Notes: generated by a model from the sequence alone, not told the origin. Positions 47,601-60,536 are shown, numbered from the stretch's first letter. The stretch is 64,000 nt of DNA from Heterobasidion occidentale (GCA_039111635.1 JBCAQO010000007.1:2418001-2482000); one strand, 5' to 3'. Numbers and translations are program-made.

Positions 47601-48820
47601 CCCCAGGCAATTTCAACGAGCACTTACGCGAAGAGATGGGGAGATTCAATCAAGGCCGGCAGGCTGTGAACTGCGTTCCCGTCGTCCCATTCCCAACCTA
47701 GCACAACCTCCTCGTTCGCTTTGAGATCGCGCAGCGCGAAGACGCCAAACTTGAGCGGGTCCTCTGGATCTAACTTGGCCTGCTCGCATATCACAGGCCT
47801 GATGACCGCATTGGGCTTGCACCCGCTCCTGACGAACCGAGCTTCGTTGCCTTGTATGCGGGCGTCCAAAGCTACGTCGAGCGGTGGCCCAAAGAGGTGT
47901 ACGAATGGCTTCGGCATACCGTGGTGGGCGTATGCGTTGAGAGGTTCGGAGAGGTATGCAGAAGAGGGGATGATGGTGGAAGTGAATGGTGTGATAAATT
48001 TGGAAGACACGATGGGGCGGGAGGTGCGCATCGCATATGAGGGAGGGCGGACGGCGGGATTTGTGTTCGACGATAAGACGGGGTGGGAGAAGGACGAGCT
48101 GGAGAGCGGGTAGAGGGTCGTCTGGGGAGAGTCGGAGCAGGCGCTGAGGGAGACGGGGGAGGTGTCGAAGGGCGAGGACGGCGTCGAGGACGAGAGGGCG
48201 GTGACGCCGCGCCAATGTTGGGCTTGACGCTGCAATCGGTCTCGAGTGTCCTGGTGCGGGATGTTGTTCTTCGTGATGTGGACGTAGCTGTGCGTCCACG
48301 GCTCGTCGATGTCGATGTGCTCGTCCTCTGCGGGCTGTTGCTGGACGTTGACCGACGTTCGTCGCTTGCGCTTAGTGCCCCCGTTGCCGCCGCCGTCGAT
48401 GGCGGCTGCGCTGGTTCGTCTGCCTTGCTTTCTCTCAACGCCAGGACTGACATGCCGCCGCCTCTTCTCTGCCTCTGCCCTCAGCACGTTTCTCTGTCTC
48501 TCCTTCTGCAACCGCACCGCCCGCTCTCGGTCGATGGCCCTCGGCAAGCAAACCCAACAATGCCACTCTTCTGGCACTCCTCCCTCCACAATGTCGAAGC
48601 AGGCCGCGTGACACCATCGAGAGCACCCGTCGCACGCGATGGAGAAGCCATCGTCGAAGTCAGAGCCGCATATGCAGTTGATGGAGTCCGGGTTGGCGTT
48701 TTGTCCCTCGGGCTCCTTCTCGTCGTCGGGGGCTGCCCTCTTGCGCGGAATTATTGAGGACGAGGAAGCAGCGTTGAGACCAAGAAGACCAAGAGCAGCC
48801 TCTGTTGCATCGTCTTTCAT
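44624..48820 (-). CDS. SET3-like PHD finger/SET domain protein
   Basis: The start is at 48820. Firm exons (minus) are 48820-47628, 47577-47105, 47050-46763 and 46698 to about 46200; the rest is approximate. The PHD finger (about residues 48-92) reads CICGSDFDDGFSIACDGCSRW then CWVC. A SET domain follows at about 250-395, with GNEARFVRSGCKPNAVIRPV and LKANEEVVLGWEWDDGNAVH. The usual NHSC and catalytic Tyr are absent, as expected for the inactive Set3/MLL5 type. Such proteins scaffold a histone deacetylase complex by reading H3K4 methylation. A long Pro/Ser/His-rich disordered region contains KVKLTLQDFKLRKQKRKEEE, then RPLPSGPRALRG and SSSQYIPRGPSADRDRK near the end. In the tail the frame switches by +1 near 45095 and back near 44870, and splicing at 46100-46250 is ambiguous. 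Confidence 0.8.
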
Positions 48821-50528
48821 GAGGCCGTCAACGTCGCTGTAAACGTTGTCGTCGCCGTCGCCGTTGTTGAGGACGGTGAAGAAAAGTACCAGGTAATTGT
48901 TTATCCCTGTTTACTTCTCCTCTTTAACTCTTATCCGACCCAAACCGGCCAAAAGATAGCCACTTGCATTCCTCAAAATTGACATGTTGACACCCGACAC
49001 TCACCCGACAGAGCCCGTGCCAGCTCGTAGGTTTCCCCACTGTGCCACACGCTAGGCTTAGTGCTATTGATGCCATGTTTGTTCTATAGCTATATCTATA
49101 TCTATGCGAATCAGAATTTCTGGTGAACCACACCCCTCTCCAATAATACCCGATCATGATCGCCTCCACCCATCTATTAGGGTTAGTCCGACAGATTCAA
49201 GGGGCGTTTCAGTAATGTGTCGGTGGGTTCGATTCTGCACATTTCTCAAATACTTGTCTCTGAATCATTGGCTTATCCTTGTCTTTCGCCAAGAGGCACA
49301 TGGCTCATGGTAATCGCAACAAGATCGAACATTGGACACTCGATTTCTCATTCTGGCACTTCCCCGATCTCTCTATACTGGACCTCGTATTCTCCCAGCG
49401 ACACACAGACACTAACGCTCGCCGGTCCCCGGTGGCAATTCACCGCTATCTCGCTCACTCCTCGGTCCAAAACTCACGATGCTATTCGGCAACTTTGCCT
49501 TTACCATATGGGCTATGGTCATAGAGTGGTGCGATCATAAATCTGTGTATGCTATTCAACGACGTGGCACACAATCGACTGAGCCTGCCAGCCCAGAGGC
49601 AAACAGAAGCCTTGGGTCTCGGCGGCGTTTCTCACAAGCCGCATCTCTCTGCGCGTTTTCTCATCGCAACTGCATATGATCAGGGCGCCTGTGCATCTCG
49701 CCCCTTTTGCGAAGACGGCTCACAGGATGCTCGAAGTGCACGACTTGCCGTATCTACAGGCGAGGACTGCAACTGAGCGATCTAGCAGGCGTGTCGAAAA
49801 TTTCCCCAAGCTAGTACGTCTCGCACTCCCCTAAGCTCCCTCTCGAGGATCGGTTCACTCCCCGCCCTACATACGAGACAGCCTTCACGCCGGTTGATGC
49901 CACATGGCATCGAGGTCGAGTTTCTGTCCAGTAAAGCTGAATTTAACAAGATCTTACAAATCAGCTTGAATGTGTCGCGGATGCCGCAAAAATTGTCCTT
50001 ATGCTGACCCCAACGCGCGTTGCATGCTCAGAGCATCTGGGAATCTTGCTTGACACGCCTTTGTACTGGGTCGCTAACGGCTGCTGGTGAATGGTGTGAC
50101 GGTGGGTCAGGCTGGGTACGGGGTCTGCAGACCTCAGACGTGGTCGTGGCCATATACTATATCTGGGTCGGTGACGTCTTGGACATCTAGAAATCTGTTT
50201 TTTGAAGAGTTCACTGTACTCACCGTCTCCTCGTCTTATCAAGATTGTGCCAGAATGGATCACATCTCGCCTAGTTCCTAGGCCAGCTGTCGACGGAGAG
50301 CGATAGATGTCACAATCATCAAAAAAGAACAAACATACGGACCTCCTTGAAAATCATCGATAGGAGCGCATGACAAGAAACTGGTGGGACAAGCTGCAAA
50401 CGAGGCTACATGTTACAACGTCAATTTGCTTTGCTGCCATCCCACACTCAGACAAAGGATACAGCTGCGACAAATACAAAATATATCCAGATTTCATCTT
50501 CCCTCTCTCATACCTCTCTGCGTCTCGA
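48821..50528. other. No supportable gene (~1.7 kb)
   Basis: Contains the SET3-like 5' region. A GGGTTCGATTCT sequence near 49226 resembles a tRNA B box but has no matching A box. Confidence 0.4.
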
Positions 50529-52271
50529 TCAGGCGTAAAGTTGTTCCTGGAAGCCCGGGAGGATCACGGCGGTGCCGTGCACTGGGTCATTTGTTGGGAC
50601 GTTCTTGGTGCGCTGCCACTTCTGCTTGGCGAACGTCCACTCTAGAACAGCAACAATCAGGATGGAGAATAAAACGAGAATACGAGTAAGGCTGACCTTC
50701 GGAGGTTGGGACAGGGTTTCCAGACTTCTCGAACGAGTTCTGGGTGTAGCCCGCTCGCTGCAGCACCGGAGACTCTTTGGCAGTTTTCAGGACGGCGTCG
50801 TTATGGGGCCTACAAGGTGGTAATGTCAATATGAACCAAGAACGCTAACGACTGCCGTTAACATACCGAGAGAAGTAGAGCAATCCGAGACGGTCGACGT
50901 GCTGCTGGTCCTTGGGAGGAGCTACAACACTGGACACGAAAGACGTCGTGAGCGGCGGTGCTTTATTTGTTCCTCGAAACACTGTACCGATGAATGGTGC
51001 TCTTCACGTAGCCGCCGGTCAGGAATGAGAGAGCATCGCAGGCGTTCACGGTCAAGGTGGCGTCTTGCGGCTTGACCCACTTCCACTCGTTGTGGACCGG
51101 GTCCCGGATCTGGAGCGCGGCGACGGGCTGACGGAAGAGGAGGGTAAAACTCCCGAGGTCTGACATGCGAGCCGTATTGTTCAGTTCATAACTCCTCAAT
51201 GGAAAAGCGTCAGGCCTACCGGTGTGCCCACGAACCCAGACGTTGCCGATTTTCTCATTCTCCTCCGGTGTGTACTTGCTATACTTCATATAACGAAGGT
51301 GATCCTAGACAGGTTTTCATTAGCGCGAAAAGCGCGACAGCTAACAAATGGTAAATTACCTCGCTCTTCACTTTGTATTGGTGAATGTTGGTGAAATAGT
51401 CTTCTGGCAGCTCAAGAGCGATGGCAAGAAGTACGTGGAGACGGTCCAAAACTTCGGTGTGAAGGGCCTGAAAAATTGTCTGCATATCAGATACAGAAGT
51501 GCCGAGTGACATGAAGGTACACTGACCCTAGCAAAGTTCTCAATCTCCTGAATGTGTTCCTTTAGGAGCTCAGGGTGCTCGTGCTTGAAGGAGCCGTTAA
51601 ATTCTATATCAAGCAGTCCATCAGATTGTGGCATCTGAAATCCACCAAATAGACATACTCGGGATGTTGTAGACCTCAACGCGATCTCTGAGACCCGAAG
51701 CCGCGTCCACGCTGATTGCAGAAAGACGAAATTAGGGATACATTGAGGTTACCAAACGAGGAAGATCGTACACACGGCGCCCAGCGGGAACATATCCGTT
51801 GAACTTTCCGTTATCTGTTCGGACGATTAGAGCGATTGAGGAGCTACAGATAGAAGGTGGCGTACCAAGACCCTCGGGAACATACTTGAGTTTCTCTTCA
51901 AGGGGAAGCTCGTAGAACTCCCTTCCAAGAGCGAACTGGCGGTTGACGGCTTCCTGGGAAATATTGAAGTTCTTCACGTAGAAAAAGCCCTTCTCGCGAA
52001 GAGCCTTGAGAAGGAAACTAGCCAACTCCTTCTTGCCCTCCGGAGTGTCGTACAGCGAGAGATCAAGAGTGACAAGCTCGGCCCAATCAAGGTTTTCCTG
52101 GTTCGAAGTCGGTCAAAAATTCAACAAAAATTACGGGTTCCCTCGAGTGCACGTACCTTCGTCTCCTGGACGTAGGAGTAGGATCCTGCGGATCGTCGTG
52201 AGGATCAGCTATGTCGACGTCGTAAACGCGGAGTAATCGCTCAACGAACCGAGAGAAACAGGAGCAGGCAT
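50529..52271 (-). CDS. 2-oxoglutarate/Fe(II)-dependent oxygenase (IPNS-like)
   Basis: Twelve exons (minus): 52271-52250, 52185-52157, 52097-51866, 51814-51772, 51711-51659, 51603-51527, 51467-51360, 51304-51220, 51159-50988, 50929-50867, 50809-50697, 50641-50529; all phases agree, giving 369 residues. The N-terminal DIOX_N region has LREKGFFYVKNFNISQE, ELPLEEKLKYVP and NGKFNGYVPAGRRV. The iron site is HTDLGSFT (His215, Asp217) and His273 in KSTIHR; Arg in RLGLLYFSRP would bind 2-oxoglutarate. The fold is isopenicillin-N-synthase-like; such enzymes hydroxylate, desaturate or cyclise many metabolites. No biosynthetic cluster is next to it, so the substrate is unknown. The first exon codes only seven residues (MPAPVSL). 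Confidence 0.88.
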
Positions 52272-52983
52272 CACGTGATTTGATTTGGCTTGGTTGTTCT
52301 TGGTTGATTCTTCGGTTCTGCTGATTCCGCTCGCAACCAAAGTACCTTCGTTCACTGCCTTTTGAAGTCTTTTATATCCTACCCTTCGCCTCGGCCGTCG
52401 AGATGCAGATAACCAGACCGATGACCTGGTGTGTATGGTGTCCTGTTTGTCAGCCGTGGTCACCTCATAACCGTTTTTGATGACACTGACCGACCCATGA
52501 CTTCTTCACGTCGGCCCTCCGCTGCGCTCTGCAAGCGTTTATCATATCTGGGTCCTCAATGTTGTTCTTTTGATGAAGGGGTGGACGTCCCAAACTCATC
52601 ATTAGATCTAGCGTCTATCTTCGTCACCTCATCGCGCTTCTTGATGGTGCTACTTGCCTCATTGCGATCAAACAGGCCACGATGGCAAGCATTCATAGCA
52701 GACTGACGTGCAATGGCATGCTTTCAGCCACACTTTACGAATGGCTATCTTCAGCTATCTTTCCGACGTCTTGAGCCACATCAAGTCGTTTCTGCTTCCT
52801 TGGAGCGGCGTACCTTGTACATGGAATCCGGCTGACAATCTGGCTCTGGTGTCATTGACACTGAAAATCACTCACGAAAATCGACCAGTCTGCCCCTTTG
52901 CCTCGCCAATTCACAATTTTGAGATACTTAAGCAGACGACGCCATCTACACTCAGGCTTTTTGGGCGACTGAGCTCTCTTGTC
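52272..52983. other. Divergent promoter region
   Basis: Separates the minus-strand oxygenase from the plus-strand permease. No gene is supportable. Confidence 0.4.
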
Positions 52984-55764
52984 ATGTCTTCCATTAAATC
53001 TGAAAAGCGCTCTTGGAGTAGCTATCTCTGGTACGTTCCGTGAGTGGATCTTTTTCTCAGGGACTCATCATAGCTCAGGGATACATGGGACAAGTCGCCT
53101 GAAGAGCAGAAGTTTTGCGACGACTCGACGGCTGCCTTATCACATACGCAGCGTTGTCGTACTTCAGCAAGTACCTAGACCAACAAAATATCACTGTAAG
53201 TCTGCGCTCCGGTGTTTCTATCATGTCTAACCCTATTTTCAGAATGCGTATGTGTCAGGGATGCAAGAAGAGTGCGTACCCGGGTTCCGTTTACACTACC
53301 TGCTTTATATTGAATATCACCTCCTTTTCAGCCTTGGATTGTACGTCTCATACTTGGAGTCGGTTATTCGTCTGATTTTTCTGTGGCAGGCACGGAAATG
53401 AGCTCAACTACATCACCACGGCGTGGACATGCGGATATGTTATTGGCCAGATTCCATCCAAGTGCGTGTCGCTTCATCACTGACTGTCTCAGCTCATGCT
53501 TCCCTCCCTAGCCTGCTCATTACGCGCATTCGGCCTTCAATATGGGTGCGTTTACGCTCTGTCTCCTGTCAAAATTGTCTACCAACATATGCACCCCCTA
53601 GATCCCCGCCATGGAGCTGATATGGAGCGCTTTGACTATGGTCCTCGCATCCAGCAACAACTTCTCGACCCTCGTTGCCATACGCTTCTTTGTTGGTCTT
53701 GCTGAGTCTACATTCTATCCCGCGATTCAGGTGTGCGCTTAATGAATTCAGTAATTTATCCTCCTTCATTGATCTGTGACAGTATGTGATCGGCAGTTGG
53801 TATAAAAAGGAGGAGCTAGCGAAGAGGGCTTGTATATTTCATGTAAGTGGGATTTCCTTTGTGTCAAACTTTGTGGCTTGACGATCGTGGCAGACGGCCA
53901 GTGCTGTAGGCCCAATGGTCAGCGGGTTTCTGCAAGCGGTATGTCACTTCTATTACCTGGAAACTTCTTTGATTTCTCAAACAACATCTATGCAGGGTGC
54001 TTACAAGGGGCTGAACGGAGTCCACGGACTTGCGGGGTGGAGATGTTTGTAATTTGATTCAATCTGATATTATATGCATACTAACATTTTTACAGGGTTG
54101 TTCATCATCGATGGCATCATCACAATTCCCATCGCGCTACTCGGCTTCCTCATCATGCCTGATCTCCCCACAACCACGAAGCCGTCGTTTATATTTACTG
54201 ATGCAGACCTCGACATCGGGAAGAGGCGAATGGAAGAGATAGGGAGGAAGCCTCCTGCTCATTTTACGAAAGCGAAGGTGAATAGTAAAGTCGAGGAAGG
54301 TCCCCGATTTCGCTCATCTCTTGTCAGGTGCTAGGGTTTTTCAAAACATGGCATCTTTGGTTCCTCGTTCCTCGTAAGCTGGTATCGTTTTCCACACTCA
54401 ACATGTCGTTGCTGACATGATCCCGGTCGTCATCCAAGTATATGTCCTGGTGAGTCTCTTTGAGTTTCGTTGCATTCCTATACATACTGATTATGCTTAG
54501 TTCAATAACGGGAACGGTGGATCGAACTCGATGATTTTCTGGTATGCGTTATACTGCTGCGAGCAAAACACATCAATTCACGAGTAATGATATACAGGCT
54601 CAAAAGTTTCAATAAGCCAGGTCACACAGTCTATACTGTGGGCCAAATCAATACATATCCACTTGGCATTCAAACAGTCCAAATTATCACGAGTGAGCCA
54701 AGCTGTCCCAGAAATTGTGAAAGGTGGCTCACCTTAACATCCTGGTTGTAGCCCTTGTCTACGCTTGGACAAGTGATGGGCTAGGTAAACGATGGCCGCC
54801 TATGGTGTTCGCAGGGGCGAGTTCCTTCTTTTGCGCAGATTGCTTGATTCAGATGATAACTTAGCTCATCGAATAGACTTGGTCGATGATCACATACATT
54901 GTGCTTGCTTCCACCCCTCTGTATTCGCACATCACAAGGTATGTCGTCGAACATCACTATGTGCCACTGCTTGAAGAGTTATTGACATACAGTCGCTAGA
55001 CGATGGATCTTCTATTATTTCGTACGATAGATCGAAGCATGTGTCACAATTGACAAAACTCACATTTCTCGTCAGACTGGTTGCGCTGGCGGGTTGTCAG
55101 GATTGATTCTTGCGTGGGCCAACGAATTGACTGGGAATGACAACGAGAGTAAGTCGCCCGGATATCGTGATGTTTGCCGCTCAACGCGAACGCGGTTGTC
55201 TTTAGAGAGATCATTCGTGGTCGCTTCGTGCAACATGTGGGCTTACGTAGTGCAGGTAAGGTAGAACCTCCGATGAACATGTCGCGATGCTAACGTTCTC
55301 TGTTAATGCAGGCTTGGTTGCCGATGTGAGACGACCTGTCACTCGAACATGGTCATGGATCCAAAATCTGATAACTCTCAATTTTCAGCGTCATATTCCC
55401 TCAGGTTGAGCAGCCTCGGTACGTTCGGTACAAGCCCTTCATAAGATTTGTCTGACGACATAGCCAGTGTACGCAAGGGTAACATCGCCACAGCTTGCAT
55501 AAACTTCGGCATGAGTGCGTTCTCTGTACTTTCCCTGCGAAACGTGATTGTAATTGTCTTGTAGTGAGCTTTGCTATGGGAACGCTTTACCTGTCTCGCC
55601 GCGACGAACGGCGGGAGAAGCGACTAAACCTCCGAAGCCAGGCAAGTGTGGAGGAGGACGCTGTCTCTATAGATGGAGATGTTGAAGGTAGTGCACACGA
55701 GAGACTTGATAGCGACGGTTCCAGACCTTCCGGCGGAGCGGACGGAGCACTGAGGATTGTGTAA
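52984..55764 (+). CDS. MFS permease, Dal5/allantoate-permease type (one frame break)
   Basis: About 24 exons: 52984-53030, 53079-53195, 53243-53271, 53332-53340, 53390-53461, 53512-53545, 53602-53730, 53783-53842, 53894-53938, 53996-54044, 54096-54277, 54328-54373, 54439-54449, 54501-54541, 54598-54692, 54752 to ~54830, 54877-54938, 55000-55021, 55076-55148, 55206-55255, 55312-55325, 55389-55418, 55468-55514, 55565-55764. Family signatures are YFSKYLDQQNIT|NAYVSGMQE, GYVIGQIPSNLLITRIRPSI, RFFVGLAESTFYPAI and RSFVVASCNMWAYVVQAWLP. This plasma-membrane anion/proton symporter family takes up vitamins, allantoate and similar solutes. One base seems missing at 53112-53116, where four T stand in place of five in KF|LRRLD, breaking the frame. 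Splicing around 54830-54876 is unresolved. Confidence 0.8.
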
Positions 55765-56024
55765 TGTAAAGCTGAAGGGATCGGGATCGATTTTGATGCT
55801 CGTGTCAAGGCAATGGAGTTTCCGTCCCCGTGCCAGCGCTGTCGAAAATAGGTGGACATTTCCTGCAAGATTGTCAGAGACAGTCATGGAAGGTGAGTGG
55901 ATTCATGTCATGATATATCCACGTTGAGTATTCCACTTGTGAGGGCCGATTCCAATTTCGTGGGACGTGAGTTGAGATAAATGTGAGTCAACAAGTACGC
56001 CTTGTCCGACCTCCATCAGCCCTA

Positions 56025-57801
56025 TCAGTCTGTATCGACTAACTCATCTTTGTGAGCAAATTCCTTTAGCCACGCTTTAATTCCTCCCTCCAGAATATAT
56101 GCCTGGGACTTCGTATTTCCTACTGCCATCAGATGTTTGCGATACCTATACACCGGATTAACGCTGCCGGGCAAAAGCTGATCGGGAAACTTACCATTCA
56201 GCGCAACGTGGACCTCGTCCGTTTGAGCTTCCGCAATAGAAGACCACTTTCTCGACCTCCCTAAAGCGCTGGTAAAACTCAGGTAGATCGTCGTAAAACG
56301 TTTGAGCAGGGCACTGATAGCTGCGCGCACATGACCACCCTGAACAATTACAGTTACATCAACTTGTCAGACATGCGAGTCAGATGAGCGCATCAGGGAG
56401 ACAACGGACTGCATGATCATTGCGCCTAACGTCGATGACAGCGAAGTCCTTCCTGGTCTTATCGCGCACGAGCTCTGCGAGGGCCTGGGCGGACAAGGTG
56501 GGCAGGCCAGCAGATTGAGACTCCGGATATGCGTCCCACCATTTTAGCAGTGGTACTGTCGGTCCGGCCTGAGGGTCGTAATCCACGAGCTGACGTTTGA
56601 CGGCGTAAATCTGATAGGACGCTGCGTAAAGGGAAAACAGACAGGTTGGTATGAAATCAGTGTCACAGATATATTACCAACGCACCAACCCATTTGTTGG
56701 CGTTGAAATCCGGAGTCGGCTTGGAAGGACCAGAGGATGTCGCCGTACTGCAGCATGACGAGACAGCAGGCTGTGTTTGATAGTAAACGTTGATGTCTCC
56801 CTTGGTATCCATGAATACTACGTCTGTCGTGGAAATTAGCCATGAGATGTTGATCAGTCGAAAGCCAAGAAAGGAACCTTCTAATCCAGCGGCAGCGAGA
56901 AGCACCCGATACTCATCGACCTGTATGGCTCCAGCGATGCAGCCGACATAAGAAGCCAAGTCGTTACGGATATATTCTGGAAGCGGCTGTTTTGCGATGA
57001 TCTATAGTTATTTAGAGGAATGAGACATCGATCCGCATTTTGAACATATTGGGCACGAACATCGTCTAAAACAAGGCGGCCTCCTGGTCTGAGAATCCTG
57101 TAGATTTCTTTCAGAAGCGATGCCTTTGAGCTGCCCGGAAGTAGATTGACAACGCAGTTGCTGAGGACACAGTCAATAGAGTCTGAGACTATGGGCAAGG
57201 GTTCTGTCAGTTGTGCTTGAACAAAAGCCACGTGTGGCGGACGCAAGTTGTTCTTTTTGGCATTGAGCCGCGCTCGAGCAACCATATCCTAAACGATTGT
57301 TTGGGCCAGAAGCCACCATCTCAGTACATTGAAGAAACGGATTTGCGCGTCACGTACGGGAGACATATCTATACCAATGACTTGTCCGTGAGGGCCAACT
57401 TTGGACGCTGCTAGGAAGACATCGATTCCACCGCCTGACCCAAGGTCCAACACATTTTCTCCCTAGTTACGTTTCAGCACATAGCGATCGACAAGTGCAT
57501 GCACTGTATAGGCTCACCTCTTTGATACTCGCAGCGGCCACAGGGTTACCGCAGCTCAGTCCCAGATGAGATTCCGCAGGGACCGATTGGAGATCCTGAA
57601 GACTGTAACTGAACGCTTCCGCGACTCGCTGAGCATCTTCAACAACATGGTAAACACCATGCTATATCGAGTCTGTATGGCTCACGTTGACGCACAAGAC
57701 GATTCTGCACCGTTCTTAGCCTTGTCACTATAGGCATCGCGCACCGCTTCTACAAGAAATTTGTCGGATCCTTGCACGCTGTCGAGCTTGGCCATTGACA
57801 T
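56025..57801 (-). CDS. Arsenite methyltransferase fused to CX5R rhodanese/arsenate-reductase-like domain
   Basis: Exons (minus): 57801-57711, 57661-57518, 57462-57358, 57288-57061, 57001-56878, 56823-56686, 56621-56410, 56339-56195, 56145-56025. The N-terminal half is an ArsM/AS3MT-type SAM methyltransferase: [51 protein letters not shown] and [15 protein letters not shown] cysteine pair (AVSSCCSTA) follows. The C-terminal half is a Cdc25/Acr2-like rhodanese: [17 protein letters not shown], then [13 protein letters not shown], a CX5R loop. Together the halves could reduce arsenate and methylate arsenite. Two problems remain: the exon 1/2 phase does not fit, and exon 8 is one base short (about 56318, HVRGSYQ expected). 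The gene is convergent with the MFS permease. Confidence 0.82.
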
Positions 57802-58298
57802 TTGAAGAAAAGTGAAGACACTGGGAATGAGAGGTTCGTGAGCTGAACTCTGATGGAGAGTAAGTTATCTTAGGCGTACTAGGCGCTTACTACAAAATAC
57901 AAAATCGTCAAATTCAGCACCACACGTGCCCCGGCAGCTACGGCCCCGTACTCCGCTGAGATAACTTAGAAAGCCTCACACAGCTCCACCAACGTCAAAA
58001 CCAGATGTTGCGCTCGTCGTTAGTATGGTATGGGTTCCATAGACACGGAGCAGGAAACCCAAGAGATTCAAAACAGGACTTGCCATAAAAATGTACGGAT
58101 CACCAAAGCTGACCGAATAATCGAACTCATAGATTCGACCCACAATTACAACAAGCATAAAATGAGTGTGCAACCCAATAGAGAACATCGAGCATCAACC
58201 ATGACCCCCCGTCGCGATACAGGCTGCGCCAGTCAATATAGCAAGGCGGCCTGCTGTATAACCAACGAGTCGATCCGCAGAATCGGATCGGTCGACCA

Positions 58299-59374
58299 TC
58301 AAGCCTTCACAGCGACATTGGGCAGCACTTCGCCAGCTGCGCGCTGCGGCTGGGTGGCGATTTTCTGTGGCTCGCCCATTGCTTTGTGGATGCTGGATGA
58401 GCTCAAAAGCTTAGAATAGCGGGGTTGAACGAATGTCGCGCTGCTCATCTGGTCAGATTGGAATTTTCGAAGATTAAGAAGAGGGAGGCTCACGTCGCTT
58501 CTACGAGGACGGTGCCGTCCATATCTTCGATTACACCTGCGACTTTGACCTTGCGGCCTTGCGCTTCCACAAGGCGAGTCTTGAGAACGATGAACTGGAG
58601 AGAGTGAGTTTGGATTTGAAGGGATGCAGATGCTGGGTTGGAGATACCTGATCAGCACGCGTAGGCGCCCGATAGTTGACGCTTAAGTTGGCCGTGACCC
58701 CAATCTTGTCTGGGAGATTCAAAATAGCCTGGCCAGGTAACCATCGTGTCAGACACCCTAACAACGTGCAGATGAAAAGAAAAGAAGGCTCACCACACGT
58801 CCCAAGCCCTCATCCAGAAGCGTCGCCAACAAGCCGCCATGTATGATCCCATCGTGCCCACAAAGACCTCGACCAACATGTATGAATATCCAACCTTCAC
58901 TCTCATCTCTCCTGGCTCTAACCAGCGGCGGAAGAGCTAGCTTCCCCGGCCCCCGCAACGCACCCGCAGTCAGATTGTTCACTCTTCGTTCCTCCGGTAA
59001 ACTCATGTACGGACGCGTTTCGTACCACGCATTTTCGCCCTCAAGCGAATTCTGTTGTCTGTGTTGCGCGAGGAGGGGAAGGTTGTGCAGCTGTTCCTCG
59101 AGAGATGCGATGTAAGTGAGCGCGTCTGGGTGGTCTGGGTCTGGAGGAGGGGGCGCGATGCGGGGCGAGATATAAGTAAACGGGGTTGGCGGGTACAAAG
59201 CGCCAAAGGTGTAGGTTGTAAGCGCTAGAGAGGATACCACTGATACATTGCGGAGAGTACGAAAGATGCGGCTGTATTTCGCTGGAGGCGTTGGAGGGAT
59301 CGTGGTTGTCAGAAACGTTGGCGGAGAGCCGATGACCGGGAGGTTAGGATGCGGCGAAAGAGTGAGCTTGACAT
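58299..59374 (-). CDS. HotDog-fold thioesterase-like protein (PaaI/4HBT type)
   Basis: Exons (minus): 59374-59317, 59281-58794, 58728-58648, 58594-58494, 58440-58299 (289 residues). The start MSSSLFRRILTSRSSALRQ looks like a mitochondrial presequence, and a hydrophobic stretch follows (VSVVSSLALTTYTFGAL). The HotDog core has GLCGHDGIIHGGLLATLLDE, the usual catalytic/structural HGG motif, then LSVNYRAPTRADQ and KVKVAGVIEDMDGTVLVEA. Such proteins hydrolyse acyl-CoAs in mitochondria. The first intron would be only 35 nt, shorter than any other here, so the very N-terminus is less certain; without it no in-frame ATG precedes the hydrophobic stretch. Confidence 0.83.
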
Positions 59375-60536
59375 GGTGAGCTATGGAACCTAAGATACAA
59401 TAAGCGCATAAATAATTGGAACATAAGTCGTTTGGCAGGAGCCCTGCTCCAAGTGAGACTTACTGACGTGAGGACGTTCCCGGGTGGTGCTTATAGCGTC
59501 CGCTTCAGTGAAATGTTACGGTTGTTGGTTAGGAGAAGATGGCCCTCTATAGTGGTGAGAGATGTGGGCCAGGTCCTCAAGAGATTGGTGGTCGCGGGTA
59601 TCTTCTAGATGGACGACAGCGAGAGAGTGGGGATGGGAAACGCGGACCGGGCCATTGCCGGAAGTTATCAAACAATCATATTATGTAATAACGCAACAGA
59701 TGCCGTCCAATTGTTTCGCCAGATCTCATCGAAAGACCATGGGTATCCATTCTTGTTTCTGAATTACATCTTTCTCTTAAAACTTGCGGACAAAAATCAT
59801 CGTTATATTCATCTCCAGCTGTATTCGCTATTATCTTGATCCTTCCGCTCATGGGTGACCTAGTCGCCTAGCCACCTTCCTTGTAAACACTGGAATAAAG
59901 CAACTATGCTTTTATATGGGGTCAAGCGTCGCGACCACATCACAGCAACCTATGGAGTCCAATGCGCTAGAAACGACTCTCAAGCCATGGCTTTAGGGAT
60001 CACAGACCCGAGTCGGCGCTGTCACTAGATATTGTACAGCCGCAACTGAAACCATGTGTTGATATTGTGTGAGTATTCATTTATTGTTCTCGCGAGCAAG
60101 CACTGAGCAAGCTCGCGGCCACAGGTCTTTACATAGGAGTCAAAGAGATATTGCATCATCACAATTGCGATCGCGGAGTTGGAGACATTCTGGCGGCCGC
60201 CTCCTCACCGGCGCTATCAGCTGAACATCTAGAAATAGATGTGAAAGCAGAATGTTTGCATCACTTGCAAGCTATCGACATCGAGTCTATATGACTATGC
60301 GAGACAGACGCAACCCTAGTGGTATTGAAACCAGAGAGAACTGAGATACTAGTGAATAATGCTACAAGCAGAGGAACTAAGGTAAACCAATGACTGAAAT
60401 AGCATACAGTAACAGTACACCAAAAAAATGGCCAAGACTTAATACAACACCGGTGCCCAAAACATAACAAATCAACAATAGAGAAATGTGATCAAGAGTA
60501 TATGCATATCTTGTCACCTTTTGCGCAGGTTTCACG
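59375..60536. other. No supportable gene
   Basis: Spacer between the thioesterase and the HNH-family array, with short frames only. Confidence 0.4.

Noticed and set aside
49200..49260. GGGTTCGATTCTGCA resembling a tRNA B box
   Set aside because: No A box about 40 nt upstream and no cloverleaf pairing.
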